The translations under genes and the position numbers were made by a program. Under the pieces are notes generated by a model. That model worked only from the letters and a program-made list of their open reading frames with translations. It was not told the origin of the DNA and did not search any database. From Leptolinea sp964446955 (GTDB taxonomy: Bacteria; Chloroflexota; Anaerolineae; Anaerolineales; Anaerolineaceae), in contig CAYUQJ010000007.1 in assembly GCA_964446955.1 (NCBI GenBank), forward strand, positions 124,001 through 188,000: a DNA stretch of 64,000 nucleotides. The letters are read 5' to 3'. This document shows positions 17,187 to 27,221 of this stretch, piece after piece. Positions within the stretch are counted from its first letter, which is position 1; the number at the start of each line of letters is the position of its first letter.

Positions 17187-17258
17187 AGCGGGCGACCGGA
17201 TTCGGACCGGCGAATGTCAGCTTGGAAGGCTGATGCCTTACCACTTGGCGACGCCCGC
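17187..17258 (-). tRNA. tRNA-Gly (anticodon UCC)
   Basis: The minus strand folds as a cloverleaf: acceptor GCGGGCG pairs with CGCCCGC, discriminator U, anticodon stem TCAGC/GCTGA with loop CTTCCAA, and T-arm CCGG-TCCGAAT-CCGG. The anticodon is UCC, reading GGA and GGG. The 3' CCA is not encoded. Confidence 0.93.
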
Positions 17259-17361
17259 AATTTCAACGTCATTTTACCCGGCACTGCCAAAGTGGTCAAG
17301 TTACTTGGCGCATGGCTTTAAGGTTACAATCGAAGAATATCATCCTAAACGAGTAAAGCAA

Positions 17362-18282
17362 ATGCAAACGACACCTGAAACCGCCCGTATGTTTTTCAAA
17401 AAAATGCTAAAGGCACTGGGACATGAAAAGCTAACTCCAGCCATCTTTCTTGAGTATTTTTATCTCTTATCCGGCGCGGTTATCCAGGCTCTGGCGATGC
17501 GGTTATTTCTTGTGCCGGCGCAATTGGTCAGCGGTGGAATCAGCGGTATTGGCCAGATTGTGAACGCGTTTACCGGGTGGCCGATCGGTTTAATGGTCTT
17601 TATTGGAAACGTTCCATTATTCCTGCTGGGCTGGCGCTTTCTCGGCGGTCCACGCTTTGCTTTGCGTACGGCATTGTCGATTACTGTTTTTTCCTTCTTA
17701 ACAGACGCGTTTATGTGGATCATCCCTGGTGAGGGTGTGACCCATGATCTGGTTCTGAATAGTCTGTATGGTGGTGTGATGCTCGGTGTGGGATTAGGTC
17801 TCGTTTACCGGGGACGGGGAACCTCCGGCGGAAGCGATATTCTCGGGCGTATTTTAAATTACCGTTTTGGCATATCCATCTCGCAGTCCTACCTGATTAC
17901 AGACACACTTGTCGTCCTCGCCGGTGGATTTGCATTCGATTGGGAGAAGGCGTTATACGGACTGGTCGTGATCTATGTCAGCGGATTGGCCGCAGAGATG
18001 GTCTCGGAGGGAAGCAGTATCTTCCGAACGGCATTGATTGTTAGCTGTAAACCGGAAGAGGTTTCCAACAAGATATTGCTGGATATGGAACGTGGTGTGA
18101 CGATACTTAAAGGGACAGGTGCTTATACCGGCACCGATAGGCCTGTTTTGTATGTGGTTATCAGTCGCGCGGAAGTAAACCAGGTTAAAGCTCTGGTCCA
18201 TGAAGTTGATCCCAATGCGTTCATGGTGATTAGCCAGGCACACGAAGCTTTGGGTGAAGGGTTTAAACCGCTGATGCGGTGA
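17362..18282 (+). CDS. YitT family membrane protein
   Basis: About 306 aa. Several membrane segments carry the YitT signatures (LVPAQLVSGGISGIGQ, NVPLFLLGWRFLG, GRGTSGGSDILG), followed by a cytoplasmic DUF2179 domain (about 215-300; TALIVSCKPEEV, ERGVTILKGTGAYTG, VLYVVISRAE). Transport function is suspected for the family but unproven. I start at ATG 17362 because the longer frame from 17233 would run through the tRNA gene. A possible -10 TACAAT lies at 17325-17330. Confidence 0.9.
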   Translation: MQTTPETARMFFKKMLKALGHEKLTPAIFLEYFYLLSGAVIQALAMRLFLVPAQLVSGGISGIGQIVNAFTGWPIGLMVFIGNVPLFLLGWRFLGGPRFALRTALSITVFSFLTDAFMWIIPGEGVTHDLVLNSLYGGVMLGVGLGLVYRGRGTSGGSDILGRILNYRFGISISQSYLITDTLVVLAGGFAFDWEKALYGLVVIYVSGLAAEMVSEGSSIFRTALIVSCKPEEVSNKILLDMERGVTILKGTGAYTGTDRPVLYVVISRAEVNQVKALVHEVDPNAFMVISQAHEALGEGFKPLMR

Positions 18283-18394
18283 CACCCTCGCGCACATAAC
18301 AAGCAATCCACAGGATGGAATCTTGCCAGTTGGTTTGCTTTCAAGTATAGTCGGGTAAATTATCCAAAAATTCAAAAAATCAAGTGGAACGAGT

Positions 18395-21300
18395 ATGAAT
18401 CTAGCCAGCACAGAAAACCAAGATGGAAAAATTCAGCCGGAAAGCCCGGCGAAGCCGCTTTTTGAAGGATTGCCGGCAATCAATCTCAGAATGGTATTGT
18501 CCGGTCTGATCTTAATTCTTGCTGTCATTACCCGTTTCTATATTCTCGACTTGCGGGTAATGAGCCATGATGAGGTCAACCATGTAGTACCGTCATATGA
18601 CCTGTTTACTGGCAAAGGATATAAGCATGATCCTGTGACGCATGGGCCATTGCAATTTCACCTTGTAGCGGCTTCGTATTTCATGCTGGGTGATTCTGAT
18701 TTTAGCTCACGGGTTCCAGCGGCTCTGTTCAGTATAGCGGCAGTCGCATTTATCCTTTTTCTTTTTCCACGGTATCTGGGTAAGAATGGCGCACTGATCA
18801 CGGCTTTTCTGTTTGTGATATCGCCCTATTTACTTTATTACGGTCGCTATACGCGTAATGAAGGATTCATCGAACTATTGGGTGTGATGATGCTGTATGC
18901 CACTCTGGCGTATCTGGAATCCGGCCGTACGAAATACTTCTATCTGATGACAGCTTCGCTGGTTCTTCACTTCTGTGTGAAAGAAACAGCTTTTATTTAT
19001 ACTGCCATCCTTTTGATCTTCCTGGCTTTAAATTTCCTTTGGGAGACAACCGAGTTGAAGTCGCTGGATCCTACAGCATGGAGAAGGTTTGCCATTTTTG
19101 TTATGGCTGCGGGATTGGGTCTGTTGACGGCCCTGGGCGCCGGAGTCTGGGGGGCTGGATTAAATAAACCAACCGGGGATGATGTGGCTTCCGCCACAAC
19201 CGCTTCGGCTATTACCGCGATGCCTGTCTGGGTTCAGGTTAGTATCTATACTGGCGTGGTACTGGCTCTGGTATTCGGGTTATTGGCTCTGGCAAATCTT
19301 TCCAGCGCGCTCGGGTGGAACAAGATCCGCAAACTGCGTTCGTTTGATTTGCTGGTGTTAGTGATCACTCTCGTATTACCCCAGCTTGTCGCGTTTCCCA
19401 TCAAGTTGATCGGGTGGGACCCATTGGATTACTCTTCGGTGGGAATGATGCGTACGGGCGCGTTCATCGCCGTTTTTCTGATCGTATCCATCGCTATTGG
19501 ATACTGGTGGAAAGGTGAACTCTGGGTAAAAAATGCCGCCCTGTTCTATGCCATTTACGTTGTTTTTTACACAACCTTCTTTCTCAATGGGCGCGGTTTC
19601 TTTACAGGAATAGTCGGTGGTCTCGGTTACTGGCTGGCCCAACAGGGAGTTGAACGGGGTAGTCAGCCCTGGTATTTTTACGGATTGATTCAGGTGCCCA
19701 TGTATGAGTACCTTCCAGCGATGGGAGCCTTGCTGGCTCTCTATTTTGGTATCCGGCATAACCGTTTCATCACCTGGGCGGCTCATTCTCCCGCCGCAGA
19801 TGAAGCTCTGGTCCATTCACATGAATCTGAAACCCCGGATTGGTTGGATGACGAGGAAGAGCATCATGAGACCAATACGCTGCGGCCGGTTCCGGTGCTG
19901 GCTTTGCTCATCTTCTGGAGTGTTCTGAGCTTAGTGGCATACAGCGCGGCCGGTGAGAAAATGCCCTGGTTGACCGTTCATATTGCCATGCCGTTGGTAC
20001 TGACAGCCGGTTGGGGACTGGGTTATCTGGTGGATACAACTCCTTGGAAACAGGTGGCAACCACCAGCGGGATCATTGCCCTGTTGATCATCCCTGTTTT
20101 TCTGCTGGCTTTTTCCATGGCAGTGGGGTCGGTCCTTGGGGCGACACCGCCTTTCAAAGGGAGCACACTGGAAGAATTGGAAGCGACCAGTACATTCATA
20201 TTGGCGGTCCTGGCCGCGGCGGGCTCGTTGTATGGCATTCTGCGGTTACTCTGGAATTTCACCGTAAATGAGTTACTAAGACTTCTGGTATCAGGATTCT
20301 TTGTCCTTCTCACCATCCTGAGTATCCGGACTACCGTGATGGCCAATTACATAAACTATGACACTGCCAAGGAATACCTGGTTTATGCCCATGCTGCCCG
20401 CGGTCCGAAGGATATTTTGGAGCAGATCGAAGAGATATCACGGCGGACAACCGGTGGAAAAGATCTTATTGTCGCGTATGACAATGACGGTCTGTACCCA
20501 TTCTGGTGGTATATGCGTGATTATCCCAACCACCGTTGGTATACCGACAAACCATCGCGTGAATTGCGTGACGCTGCTGTCGTTATTGCGGGCGATACGA
20601 ATTTCAGCAAGGTCGATACCATCCTAAAAGATGAATATATTCAATACACATACCAGCGGTTGTGGTGGCCTAACCAGGATTATTTTGATCTGGACTGGCC
20701 TCGCATCAAAGGCGTACTTTTCAATCCGGAGATGCGCGCGGCTATTTTTGATATCTGGCTCAACCGTGACTATTCAGCCTATGCAAAGGTGACCAATAAT
20801 CAGACTCTTACATTGGAAACATGGCAGCCGTCGGCAAAATTGCGTATGTACATCCGAAGGAACATTGTGTCTGATATTTGGAATTTTGGCGCGGCTCCTG
20901 CTGTTATCGAAGAAGCGGAGGTGGATCCCTATATGGCCAAACTGGTCATGCTTGAACCGGATACCGTTATAGGCGCTGAGGGCAGCGCGGATGGTCAATT
21001 CAACAAACCCCGGTCTCTGGCCGTTGCGGCGGATGGGTCACTCTATGTTGCCGACTCGTCTAACCACCGCATCCAACATCTGACAGAAGATGGTCAGGTA
21101 TTGCATGTTTGGGGTTCATTCGGTGATACCACACAGGCCGAAGCGCCGGGCGGTATGTTTAATGAGCCCTGGGGAATCGCGTTGGGACCGGATGGATCAG
21201 TATTTGTAACCGATACCTGGAATCACCGTGTTCAAAAGTTTGCAGGCGATGGCCGTTTCTTGAAGATGTGGGGTTACTTCGGACAGGGTGAGACACCGGA

Positions 21301-21844
21301 CGCTTTCTGGGGACCCCGCGGGATCGCTGTAGATACAAAGGGTAATGTATATGTGACTGATACCGGGAATAAACGTGTGGTGGTTTTCACCTCGGAGGGC
21401 GAATTTATCACACAGTTCGGAAACGAAGGGATGGATCCAGGTCAGTTTGATGAACCGGTCGGAATTGCAGTCGGTCAGGATGGATTGGTATATGTGGCAG
21501 ATACCTGGAACTCACGGGTGCAGATATTTTCTCCGGATGAGAATGGGACGAATTTCTATCTGCTGCGTGCCTGGGAAGTCAACGCATGGTTGGGACAAAG
21601 TCTGGATAATAAACCATTCATCGCGGTTGAACCCGGGGGCAACTTGATTATTGCAGACCCGGAAGGTTACCGGGTGCTGGAATTTGACGGAGAAGGCCAA
21701 TTTGTCATGGGCTGGGGTGATTACAGCACAGAAATTGATGGTTTCGGGCTTGTCTCCGGTGTGGCGGTTGACCCCAATGGCGGAGTCTGGGTGAGTGATG
21801 GCGGCAACAATCGCTTGTTGCACTTCAATCTTCCCCCGGGATAA
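18395..21844 (+). CDS. Agl23-type (GT39-like) membrane glycosyltransferase fused to an NHL-repeat propeller
   Basis: An 1149-aa protein. The N-terminal half (about 30-660) has around 13 hydrophobic segments and matches the TIGR03663 / PMT-like GT-C pattern: the acidic DE pair in RVMSHDEVNHV, HDPVTHGPLQFHL and YYGRYTRNEGF. Such enzymes move sugars from lipid carriers on the outer membrane face. Residues about 845-1149 carry five or six NHL-type repeats (FNKPRSLAVAADGSLYVADSSNHRIQ and similar), predicted to form an extracytoplasmic beta-propeller that may bind a partner or substrate. Reading continues without a break through both parts, so it is a true fusion. Confidence 0.87.
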   Translation: MNLASTENQDGKIQPESPAKPLFEGLPAINLRMVLSGLILILAVITRFYILDLRVMSHDEVNHVVPSYDLFTGKGYKHDPVTHGPLQFHLVAASYFMLGDSDFSSRVPAALFSIAAVAFILFLFPRYLGKNGALITAFLFVISPYLLYYGRYTRNEGFIELLGVMMLYATLAYLESGRTKYFYLMTASLVLHFCVKETAFIYTAILLIFLALNFLWETTELKSLDPTAWRRFAIFVMAAGLGLLTALGAGVWGAGLNKPTGDDVASATTASAITAMPVWVQVSIYTGVVLALVFGLLALANLSSALGWNKIRKLRSFDLLVLVITLVLPQLVAFPIKLIGWDPLDYSSVGMMRTGAFIAVFLIVSIAIGYWWKGELWVKNAALFYAIYVVFYTTFFLNGRGFFTGIVGGLGYWLAQQGVERGSQPWYFYGLIQVPMYEYLPAMGALLALYFGIRHNRFITWAAHSPAADEALVHSHESETPDWLDDEEEHHETNTLRPVPVLALLIFWSVLSLVAYSAAGEKMPWLTVHIAMPLVLTAGWGLGYLVDTTPWKQVATTSGIIALLIIPVFLLAFSMAVGSVLGATPPFKGSTLEELEATSTFILAVLAAAGSLYGILRLLWNFTVNELLRLLVSGFFVLLTILSIRTTVMANYINYDTAKEYLVYAHAARGPKDILEQIEEISRRTTGGKDLIVAYDNDGLYPFWWYMRDYPNHRWYTDKPSRELRDAAVVIAGDTNFSKVDTILKDEYIQYTYQRLWWPNQDYFDLDWPRIKGVLFNPEMRAAIFDIWLNRDYSAYAKVTNNQTLTLETWQPSAKLRMYIRRNIVSDIWNFGAAPAVIEEAEVDPYMAKLVMLEPDTVIGAEGSADGQFNKPRSLAVAADGSLYVADSSNHRIQHLTEDGQVLHVWGSFGDTTQAEAPGGMFNEPWGIALGPDGSVFVTDTWNHRVQKFAGDGRFLKMWGYFGQGETPDAFWGPRGIAVDTKGNVYVTDTGNKRVVVFTSEGEFITQFGNEGMDPGQFDEPVGIAVGQDGLVYVADTWNSRVQIFSPDENGTNFYLLRAWEVNAWLGQSLDNKPFIAVEPGGNLIIADPEGYRVLEFDGEGQFVMGWGDYSTEIDGFGLVSGVAVDPNGGVWVSDGGNNRLLHFNLPPG

Positions 21845-21852
21845 AAAGTCTT

Positions 21853-22854
21853 TCAGGCAAATTTTTCTGTTGAAAATGCCCCGTGACCCTGTTTAATGGA
21901 TTGGTTCATCCAGATCAGGGTCACGTGCTTTTCATACCCCGCGGATTGAAAGCATCGTTCCGCGATACCATGTGGAAAATTGACGGCCAGCGTGCGGTTT
22001 GATGGCGCTTCTGTCCGGGCGTGTGTGAGCAGGGAAAAGAGGGCGCCTTCCTCCAATACTGGTGGAACAGCCAGCCATAGATTATCCGTGTTACCCCGAT
22101 AGTATTCAAGAGAGGCGACTCCCAGAAGGCGGTCCTCACGACGGGCTGCCCACTGGTATATGGTCTCATCATTGAAAAACTGGGAAAATCTTGTCCAGAA
22201 ACCGGGTTGAAAATTGCGGATCTGAAATGGGAGATGCCAGGAGATTTCCGGGGGATATATCCTTTGAAGCCAGTTCTTTTGACTGGGCCAATCTGAAGAC
22301 CGGCGGCGGGTTATGGAGATTGTGTTTCCCGTGAGGGAGTCTTTGTAATTTTGTGGTTGTGAATGATACGTGGTACGCCGGGCAATCTCATGAAAACCGA
22401 GACTGGCATACAGGTCATACGCCGCATGATTGTCGTCGCGAACTTGCAGCCAGGCGGAATGTCCGCCGCGTTCGTGAATGTAATCCAGCGCGGATAACGT
22501 CATTTTTCTGGCTATGCCCTGCCGGCGGTAATCCGGGTTGGTTGCCACGTTCGCGATCAGATAATTCCATTTGCCTTCGCGCAGGAATGGAATTATGGTC
22601 AGATTGCCGACCAGTTTGCCGTCGACTTCCCACACAAAGCCGTGCATGGGAACACCTGTGCCGCTCAAATTATGACTCATGCTGAACAGGGATTTTTGTG
22701 ATTGGGCGACGCGGCGGATCTGACGGACATATTCACGTCCATCTTCGTCCATCTGGAAGTTAAAACACATATCAATCAAATCCGCCACACCATTCAGGTC
22801 CTTGCGGGGATCCATGGGGCGGAGGTGGGGATTGTTCGTCAGTTCGTCAGTCAT
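21853..22854 (-). CDS. GNAT family N-acetyltransferase (long form)
   Basis: About 333 aa. The acetyl-CoA site is clear in IANVATNPDYRRQGIARKMTLSALDYIHERG (R/Q-x-x-G-I-A), preceded by GKLVGNLTIIPF. The protein is twice the usual GNAT length; the second half may be a degenerate GNAT or substrate domain. I start at ATG 22854 (MTDELTNN); the frame extends to 22962 without added homology. Substrate unknown. It ends 9 bases from the convergent glycosyltransferase stop. Confidence 0.83.
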   Translation of the reverse strand: MTDELTNNPHLRPMDPRKDLNGVADLIDMCFNFQMDEDGREYVRQIRRVAQSQKSLFSMSHNLSGTGVPMHGFVWEVDGKLVGNLTIIPFLREGKWNYLIANVATNPDYRRQGIARKMTLSALDYIHERGGHSAWLQVRDDNHAAYDLYASLGFHEIARRTTYHSQPQNYKDSLTGNTISITRRRSSDWPSQKNWLQRIYPPEISWHLPFQIRNFQPGFWTRFSQFFNDETIYQWAARREDRLLGVASLEYYRGNTDNLWLAVPPVLEEGALFSLLTHARTEAPSNRTLAVNFPHGIAERCFQSAGYEKHVTLIWMNQSIKQGHGAFSTEKFA

Positions 22855-22904
22855 ACAGGGATATTGTACCGAAAATGCTGATGTATTTCTTATACAGCGT
22901 AGAA

Positions 22905-22949
22905 TTGTTTCATGTATTGATAATGCTATAATCATTTGACCGGGGTCAA
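22905..22949 (+). promoter_or_regulatory. clpC promoter with palindromic operator
   Basis: TTGTTT (22905-22910), 16-base spacer, TATAAT (22927-22932). Overlapping the expected start point is the perfect inverted repeat TTGACC-GG-GGTCAA (22936-22949). It is neither a CIRCE element nor a tandem CtsR heptad, although half of it (GGTCAA) resembles one. Confidence 0.7.
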
Positions 22950-22973
22950 TTACTCCCGGCAAGGACGGACTCT

Positions 22974-25448
22974 ATGATGCGATTTGACCGATTTACCGAG
23001 CGCGCTCAGGAAGCGGCTCAACGGGCGGCGGAAATCATCCAACGCTACGGACATAATCAGATCGATACAGAACACATCCTGCTGGCCCTGATCGAACAAC
23101 CGCAGGGAATGGTAACCCAGCTTCTTGAAGTGCTTAAGGTTGATCCGGGTACTCTCTCGGAACGGCTGGATTACATTTTGCGTACCAGTCCCAAAGCAAG
23201 TATCTTTGGCGGTGGCGCGGGACAGATTTTCATAACCCCGCGGGTAAAGCGGATCATGGATCTGGCGAATGAAGAAGCCAGCCGGTTAAAAGACGAGTAC
23301 ATTTCCACGGAGCATATGTTCCTGGCGATCTTAAGCGAACGCAATACCCCGGCCGCCCGCCTGTTGGAAGGCGCGGGGCTGACACGCGACCGTGTGTATG
23401 ATGCCATCATCCAGCAGCGGGGCGGGCAGCGGGTGACAGACCCGCAGTCGGAAACCCGTTTTCGCACATTGGAAAAATACTCCCGCGACCTGACTACCCA
23501 GGCCAGGGAAGGCAAGCTGGATCCCGTGATCGGGCGGGACAATGAGATTCTGCGCGTGATGCAAATTCTGTCACGCCGCACCAAGAACAATCCGGTGCTA
23601 ATCGGGGAAGCCGGTGTCGGAAAGACCGCCATTGTGGAAGGTCTGGCGCAGAAGATCGCCGCGAATGATGTGCCGGAGATCCTTATGGGCAAGCGGGTTG
23701 TCTCGCTTGACCTGGGGGCCATGATCGCCGGTTCACGATTCCGCGGCGAATTTGAAGAACGCCTGAAAGCGGCCATAGAAGAGGTGCAACGTTCGGAAGG
23801 TGAGATCATCCTCTTCATTGATGAACTTCACACCGTTGTCGGCGCGGGCGCGGCTCAGGGCGCCATGGATGCCAGCAATATGCTCAAACCTGCCCTGGCG
23901 CGCGGTGAATTGCAGTGCGTTGGCGCGACCACGCTTGATGAATATCACAAATTTATTGAAAAAGATACAGCGCTGGAGCGGCGATTCGCTCCGGTGTTTG
24001 TAGAGGAACCCAGTGTGGAAGATACCATCTCCATGCTGCATGGATTGCGTGATCGCTACGAAGCACACCACAAAGTGCATTTTTCTGATGAAGCTCTTGT
24101 TGCTGCCGCGCGGCTCTCTGACCGCTATGTGACCGAGCGCCATTTACCGGATAAGGCTATTGACCTGATCGATGAATCGGCGGCAAAATTACGCGTCGCG
24201 TTGTTTTCCATGCCTCAGGATTTGAAAGACCGCAAGAGTGAGATCGATAAACTCCGCGCGGAAGAGGAACAGGCCGGTGTGGAGCGTGACTATGAACGTG
24301 CCGCCCGCAAAAAAGCCGACCGTCTGCGCATGGAAACCGAGTTCAATGAATTGCGCGACAAATGGGAAGAGGAACACAAGCTCGATGAGGTTGTGGATGT
24401 CAATGACATCGCCGAAGTTGTCTGCCAGTGGACGGGGATACCGGTTAACCAGATGATGGAAACAGAACAAACCCGCCTGCTGCAAATGGAAGAACGCCTG
24501 CATGAACGTGTCATCGGGCAGGAAGAAGCTATTCATGCTTTGGCTGATGCCATACGGCGTGCCCGCAGCGGGCTAAAAGATCCGCGCCGGCCGATTGGTT
24601 CGTTCATCTTCATTGGCCCATCGGGTGTGGGTAAGACCGAGCTTGCCAAGGCATTGGCGGAATTTATGTTTGATGATGAAGAGGCACTGGTACGCCTCGA
24701 TATGAGCGAATACCGCGAACAGCATACTGCCTCGCGCCTGTTCGGCGCCCCTCCAGGCTATGTGGGCTACGAAGAAGGCGGCCAGTTGACAGAAGCTGTC
24801 CGGCGCCGTCCCTACCGGGTGATCCTGTTCGACGAGATCGAAAAGGCGCATCCCGAAGTATGGAACGCCCTGTTGCAGATCCTGGATGACGGCCGGTTAA
24901 CGGATGGACAGGGAAGGCTGGTTGATTTCCGTAATACCGTGTTGATCATGACCAGCAACCTGGGTACTGAATATGTGAAACGCAACGGTTCGCTGGGCTT
25001 TGTCATCGGCGAGACAGATGAAGAACGTGAAGCCCACGATAAAGTGGAAAAAGCGTTGAAATCCACCTTCCGTCCGGAATTTGTCAACCGCATTGACGAA
25101 GTGATCATGTTCTCACCGCTCACTCGCGAGCAGATGGGTCAGATTGTTGATCTGCAGATGAAAGAAGTAGGCAACCGACTGCAGGAACACGGGTTGGACG
25201 TTATTCTCACACCGGAAGCGCGCGAATGGGTTTCCAATCTTGGATTTGACCCGGCTTTTGGCGCGCGTCCCTTGCGCCGCGCACTGCAGAAATATGTGGA
25301 AAGCCCGCTTTCCATCAGTCTGCTGTCGGGCGAGTTCGTGGAAGGTGATGTGGTCACGGTGGATCTGGATAAGGAAGCCGATAAGCTCACCTTTACAAAA
25401 TCAGAAAAAGCCGATATATCTAAAACACAGGCGGAAGTATCCGCTTGA
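22974..25448 (+). CDS. clpC: ATP-dependent Clp protease ATPase subunit ClpC
   Basis: An 824-aa AAA+ unfoldase that feeds substrates to ClpP. In order: double Clp-N domain (1-145), AAA-1 with Walker A GEAGVGKTA near 213, a short middle domain with a UVR-like coiled coil (about 410-465), and AAA-2 with Walker A GPSGVGKTE near 548. The LGF tripeptide near 672 fits the ClpP-docking loop. The short middle domain separates it from the disaggregase ClpB. No clpP is in the window. An AAGGACGGA sequence precedes the ATG, and a palindrome over the promoter suggests stress control. Confidence 0.94.
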   Translation: MMRFDRFTERAQEAAQRAAEIIQRYGHNQIDTEHILLALIEQPQGMVTQLLEVLKVDPGTLSERLDYILRTSPKASIFGGGAGQIFITPRVKRIMDLANEEASRLKDEYISTEHMFLAILSERNTPAARLLEGAGLTRDRVYDAIIQQRGGQRVTDPQSETRFRTLEKYSRDLTTQAREGKLDPVIGRDNEILRVMQILSRRTKNNPVLIGEAGVGKTAIVEGLAQKIAANDVPEILMGKRVVSLDLGAMIAGSRFRGEFEERLKAAIEEVQRSEGEIILFIDELHTVVGAGAAQGAMDASNMLKPALARGELQCVGATTLDEYHKFIEKDTALERRFAPVFVEEPSVEDTISMLHGLRDRYEAHHKVHFSDEALVAAARLSDRYVTERHLPDKAIDLIDESAAKLRVALFSMPQDLKDRKSEIDKLRAEEEQAGVERDYERAARKKADRLRMETEFNELRDKWEEEHKLDEVVDVNDIAEVVCQWTGIPVNQMMETEQTRLLQMEERLHERVIGQEEAIHALADAIRRARSGLKDPRRPIGSFIFIGPSGVGKTELAKALAEFMFDDEEALVRLDMSEYREQHTASRLFGAPPGYVGYEEGGQLTEAVRRRPYRVILFDEIEKAHPEVWNALLQILDDGRLTDGQGRLVDFRNTVLIMTSNLGTEYVKRNGSLGFVIGETDEEREAHDKVEKALKSTFRPEFVNRIDEVIMFSPLTREQMGQIVDLQMKEVGNRLQEHGLDVILTPEAREWVSNLGFDPAFGARPLRRALQKYVESPLSISLLSGEFVEGDVVTVDLDKEADKLTFTKSEKADISKTQAEVSA

Positions 25449-25526
25449 TGTACGCCTTCTCCCAGCCCGGGTTCACCGGGCGATGGAGTTCGCGGTTCTG
25501 TATTTTTAAACAGGAGTAGTTACCTG

Positions 25527-26033
25527 ATGGCATTAAGAAACATAGTTACTCTTCCCGAACCTGTGTTGCGGCGAAAAGCCCACAAGGTTACGGAATTTGG
25601 TAAAGATTTTGAAAAGCTGGTTGATGACATGATCGAAACGATGCGTGTCGCACCGGGTGTCGGTCTTGCCGCCCCGCAGATAGGCGTCTCGGAGCGGGTG
25701 ATCGTAGTTGAATTCGGCGACGAAGAAGACGAAGAAGCTCCGAAGAAATTGTATGTGGTAGCCAATCCCGAGGTAACCAGTGCCTCCGAACAGATAGTAA
25801 ACGGTGTGGAAGCCTGTCTCTCTGTACCCGGTCTGGCGGGAGAGGTGGAACGGTATTATGGGGTGACCGTGAAAGGTTTGAATCGCAAGGGTAAGCCGGT
25901 CAAGATCAAAGCGCAAGGCTGGCTGGCGCGCATATTCCAGCATGAAATGGACCACCTGGACGGGATCATCTACACTGACCGTGCCACCGAGGTCTGGAAA
26001 CCGAGGGAAGGCGAGGATATTCCGGCCGATTAG
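25527..26033 (+). CDS. def: Peptide deformylase
   Basis: Removes the formyl group from nascent N-terminal methionine. The three metal-enzyme motifs are present in a 168-aa protein: GVGLAAPQIG (about 46-55), EACLSVPG (canonical EGCLS with Ala for Gly) and QHEMDHLDG (about 132-140), where the Cys and two His bind iron or zinc. CAGGAG lies upstream of the ATG. recF starts 3 bases after the stop, so the two are probably cotranscribed. Confidence 0.95.
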   Translation: MALRNIVTLPEPVLRRKAHKVTEFGKDFEKLVDDMIETMRVAPGVGLAAPQIGVSERVIVVEFGDEEDEEAPKKLYVVANPEVTSASEQIVNGVEACLSVPGLAGEVERYYGVTVKGLNRKGKPVKIKAQGWLARIFQHEMDHLDGIIYTDRATEVWKPREGEDIPAD

Positions 26034-26036
26034 ACC

Positions 26037-27221
26037 ATGCGCCTGAACCGCCTGTCGCTGACCAATTTTCGCGCCTTTTCCCGCCTGGAGATGGACATCC
26101 CCGGGCGGATTCTTGTTCTGGTGGGTGATAACGCGCAGGGCAAGACCAGTCTGATGGAAGCCGTCTATTACCTGGCAACATTCGCTTCCTTTCAGGCCGG
26201 GACTGACCGGCAGATGATCAATTTTTCGGCGGTTGACGAACCGCTGGCTGTGGCACGGATTGTGGCGGAATTCGAACGCGGCGGTCAGCCGCATCGCCTG
26301 GAGGTGCGCGTAATTCAGGAACCGGTATTACCTGCCGGGTCGCGCACACGCAAAGAAATACTGGTTGATGGTGTTAAGAAGAGCGCGGCGGAAGCGGTCG
26401 GTCAGTTCTCCGCGGTTATCTTTCTGCCGCAGATGACGCGCATCATAGAGGGGAGCCCCGATGACCGCCGGAAATTCTTAAACATGGCATTATGCCAGGC
26501 TGTTCCGGGTTACGCGCGAGCGCTTAGCGATTATTCTCGGGTTGTCACCCGGAGAAACGCGTTGTTGAAATTGCTGGCCGAACAGCATGGCCAGGCGGAT
26601 CAGCTTGTCTACTGGGATGAGCAATTGACCAATCTGGGTTCCGAAATGGTACTGTCGCGGGCGACTGCCGTACGTCAACTGGAAGAGCACGCGTCACGGC
26701 TGCACCAGCGGCTTACCGGCGGATTGGAACGGCTGGCCATCTGGTACAAACCTGCGCTTGATCAGGCGGACTTCCCGGCTGAAGGATTAATGCTGGAGGA
26801 TGTTAAAGATATCTTCCGGAAGTCGATCCAGCGGGCGCGAAATGAAGAGATCGCCCGGGGGGTGACCGTCTGCGGACCGCATCGCGACGATCTGCAATTC
26901 CTGTGCAATGACCTTGATCTGGGGGATTTCGGTTCGCGCGGACAGGTGAGAACGGCCATGCTCTCACTAAAATTAGCCGAGGTCAACTGGATGCGTTCGC
27001 AAACCGGTGAGTGGCCGGTTTTGCTGTTGGATGAGACCCTGGCTGAATTGGACCTTCACCGGCGGGCGGATCTGCAGGAGACGCTGGAGGAATGTGACCA
27101 GGGGATATTGACGACCACAGATCTGCATCAGTTCTCTGACGCGTTTATGGCCGGCTGCGCCGTCTGGCGGGTATCGGCCGGTTGTGTGCAGGTGGAGCCA
27201 GCGCCTACAGCGGGCGCTTAG
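26037..27221 (+). CDS. recF: DNA replication and repair protein RecF
   Basis: Structural-maintenance-like ATPase that loads RecA at single-strand gaps. N-terminus LNRLSLTNFRAFSRLEMDIP, Walker A GDNAQGKTS near 31-39, a GSPDDRRKFLN segment near 140 and the C-terminal signature LLLDETLAELDLHRR. The usual DD pair of Walker B reads DE followed by T here. The 394-aa length is normal. No Shine-Dalgarno is visible, so it probably depends on coupling with def. dnaA, dnaN and gyrB are not adjacent. The 3' end overlaps rsmG by 17 bases tail to tail. Confidence 0.93.
   Translation: MRLNRLSLTNFRAFSRLEMDIPGRILVLVGDNAQGKTSLMEAVYYLATFASFQAGTDRQMINFSAVDEPLAVARIVAEFERGGQPHRLEVRVIQEPVLPAGSRTRKEILVDGVKKSAAEAVGQFSAVIFLPQMTRIIEGSPDDRRKFLNMALCQAVPGYARALSDYSRVVTRRNALLKLLAEQHGQADQLVYWDEQLTNLGSEMVLSRATAVRQLEEHASRLHQRLTGGLERLAIWYKPALDQADFPAEGLMLEDVKDIFRKSIQRARNEEIARGVTVCGPHRDDLQFLCNDLDLGDFGSRGQVRTAMLSLKLAEVNWMRSQTGEWPVLLLDETLAELDLHRRADLQETLEECDQGILTTTDLHQFSDAFMAGCAVWRVSAGCVQVEPAPTAGA

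Noticed and set aside
17233..17361. Upstream extension of the YitT gene
   Set aside because: The added 43 codons overlap the tRNA-Gly gene and have no similarity to the family; ATG 17362 is preferred.
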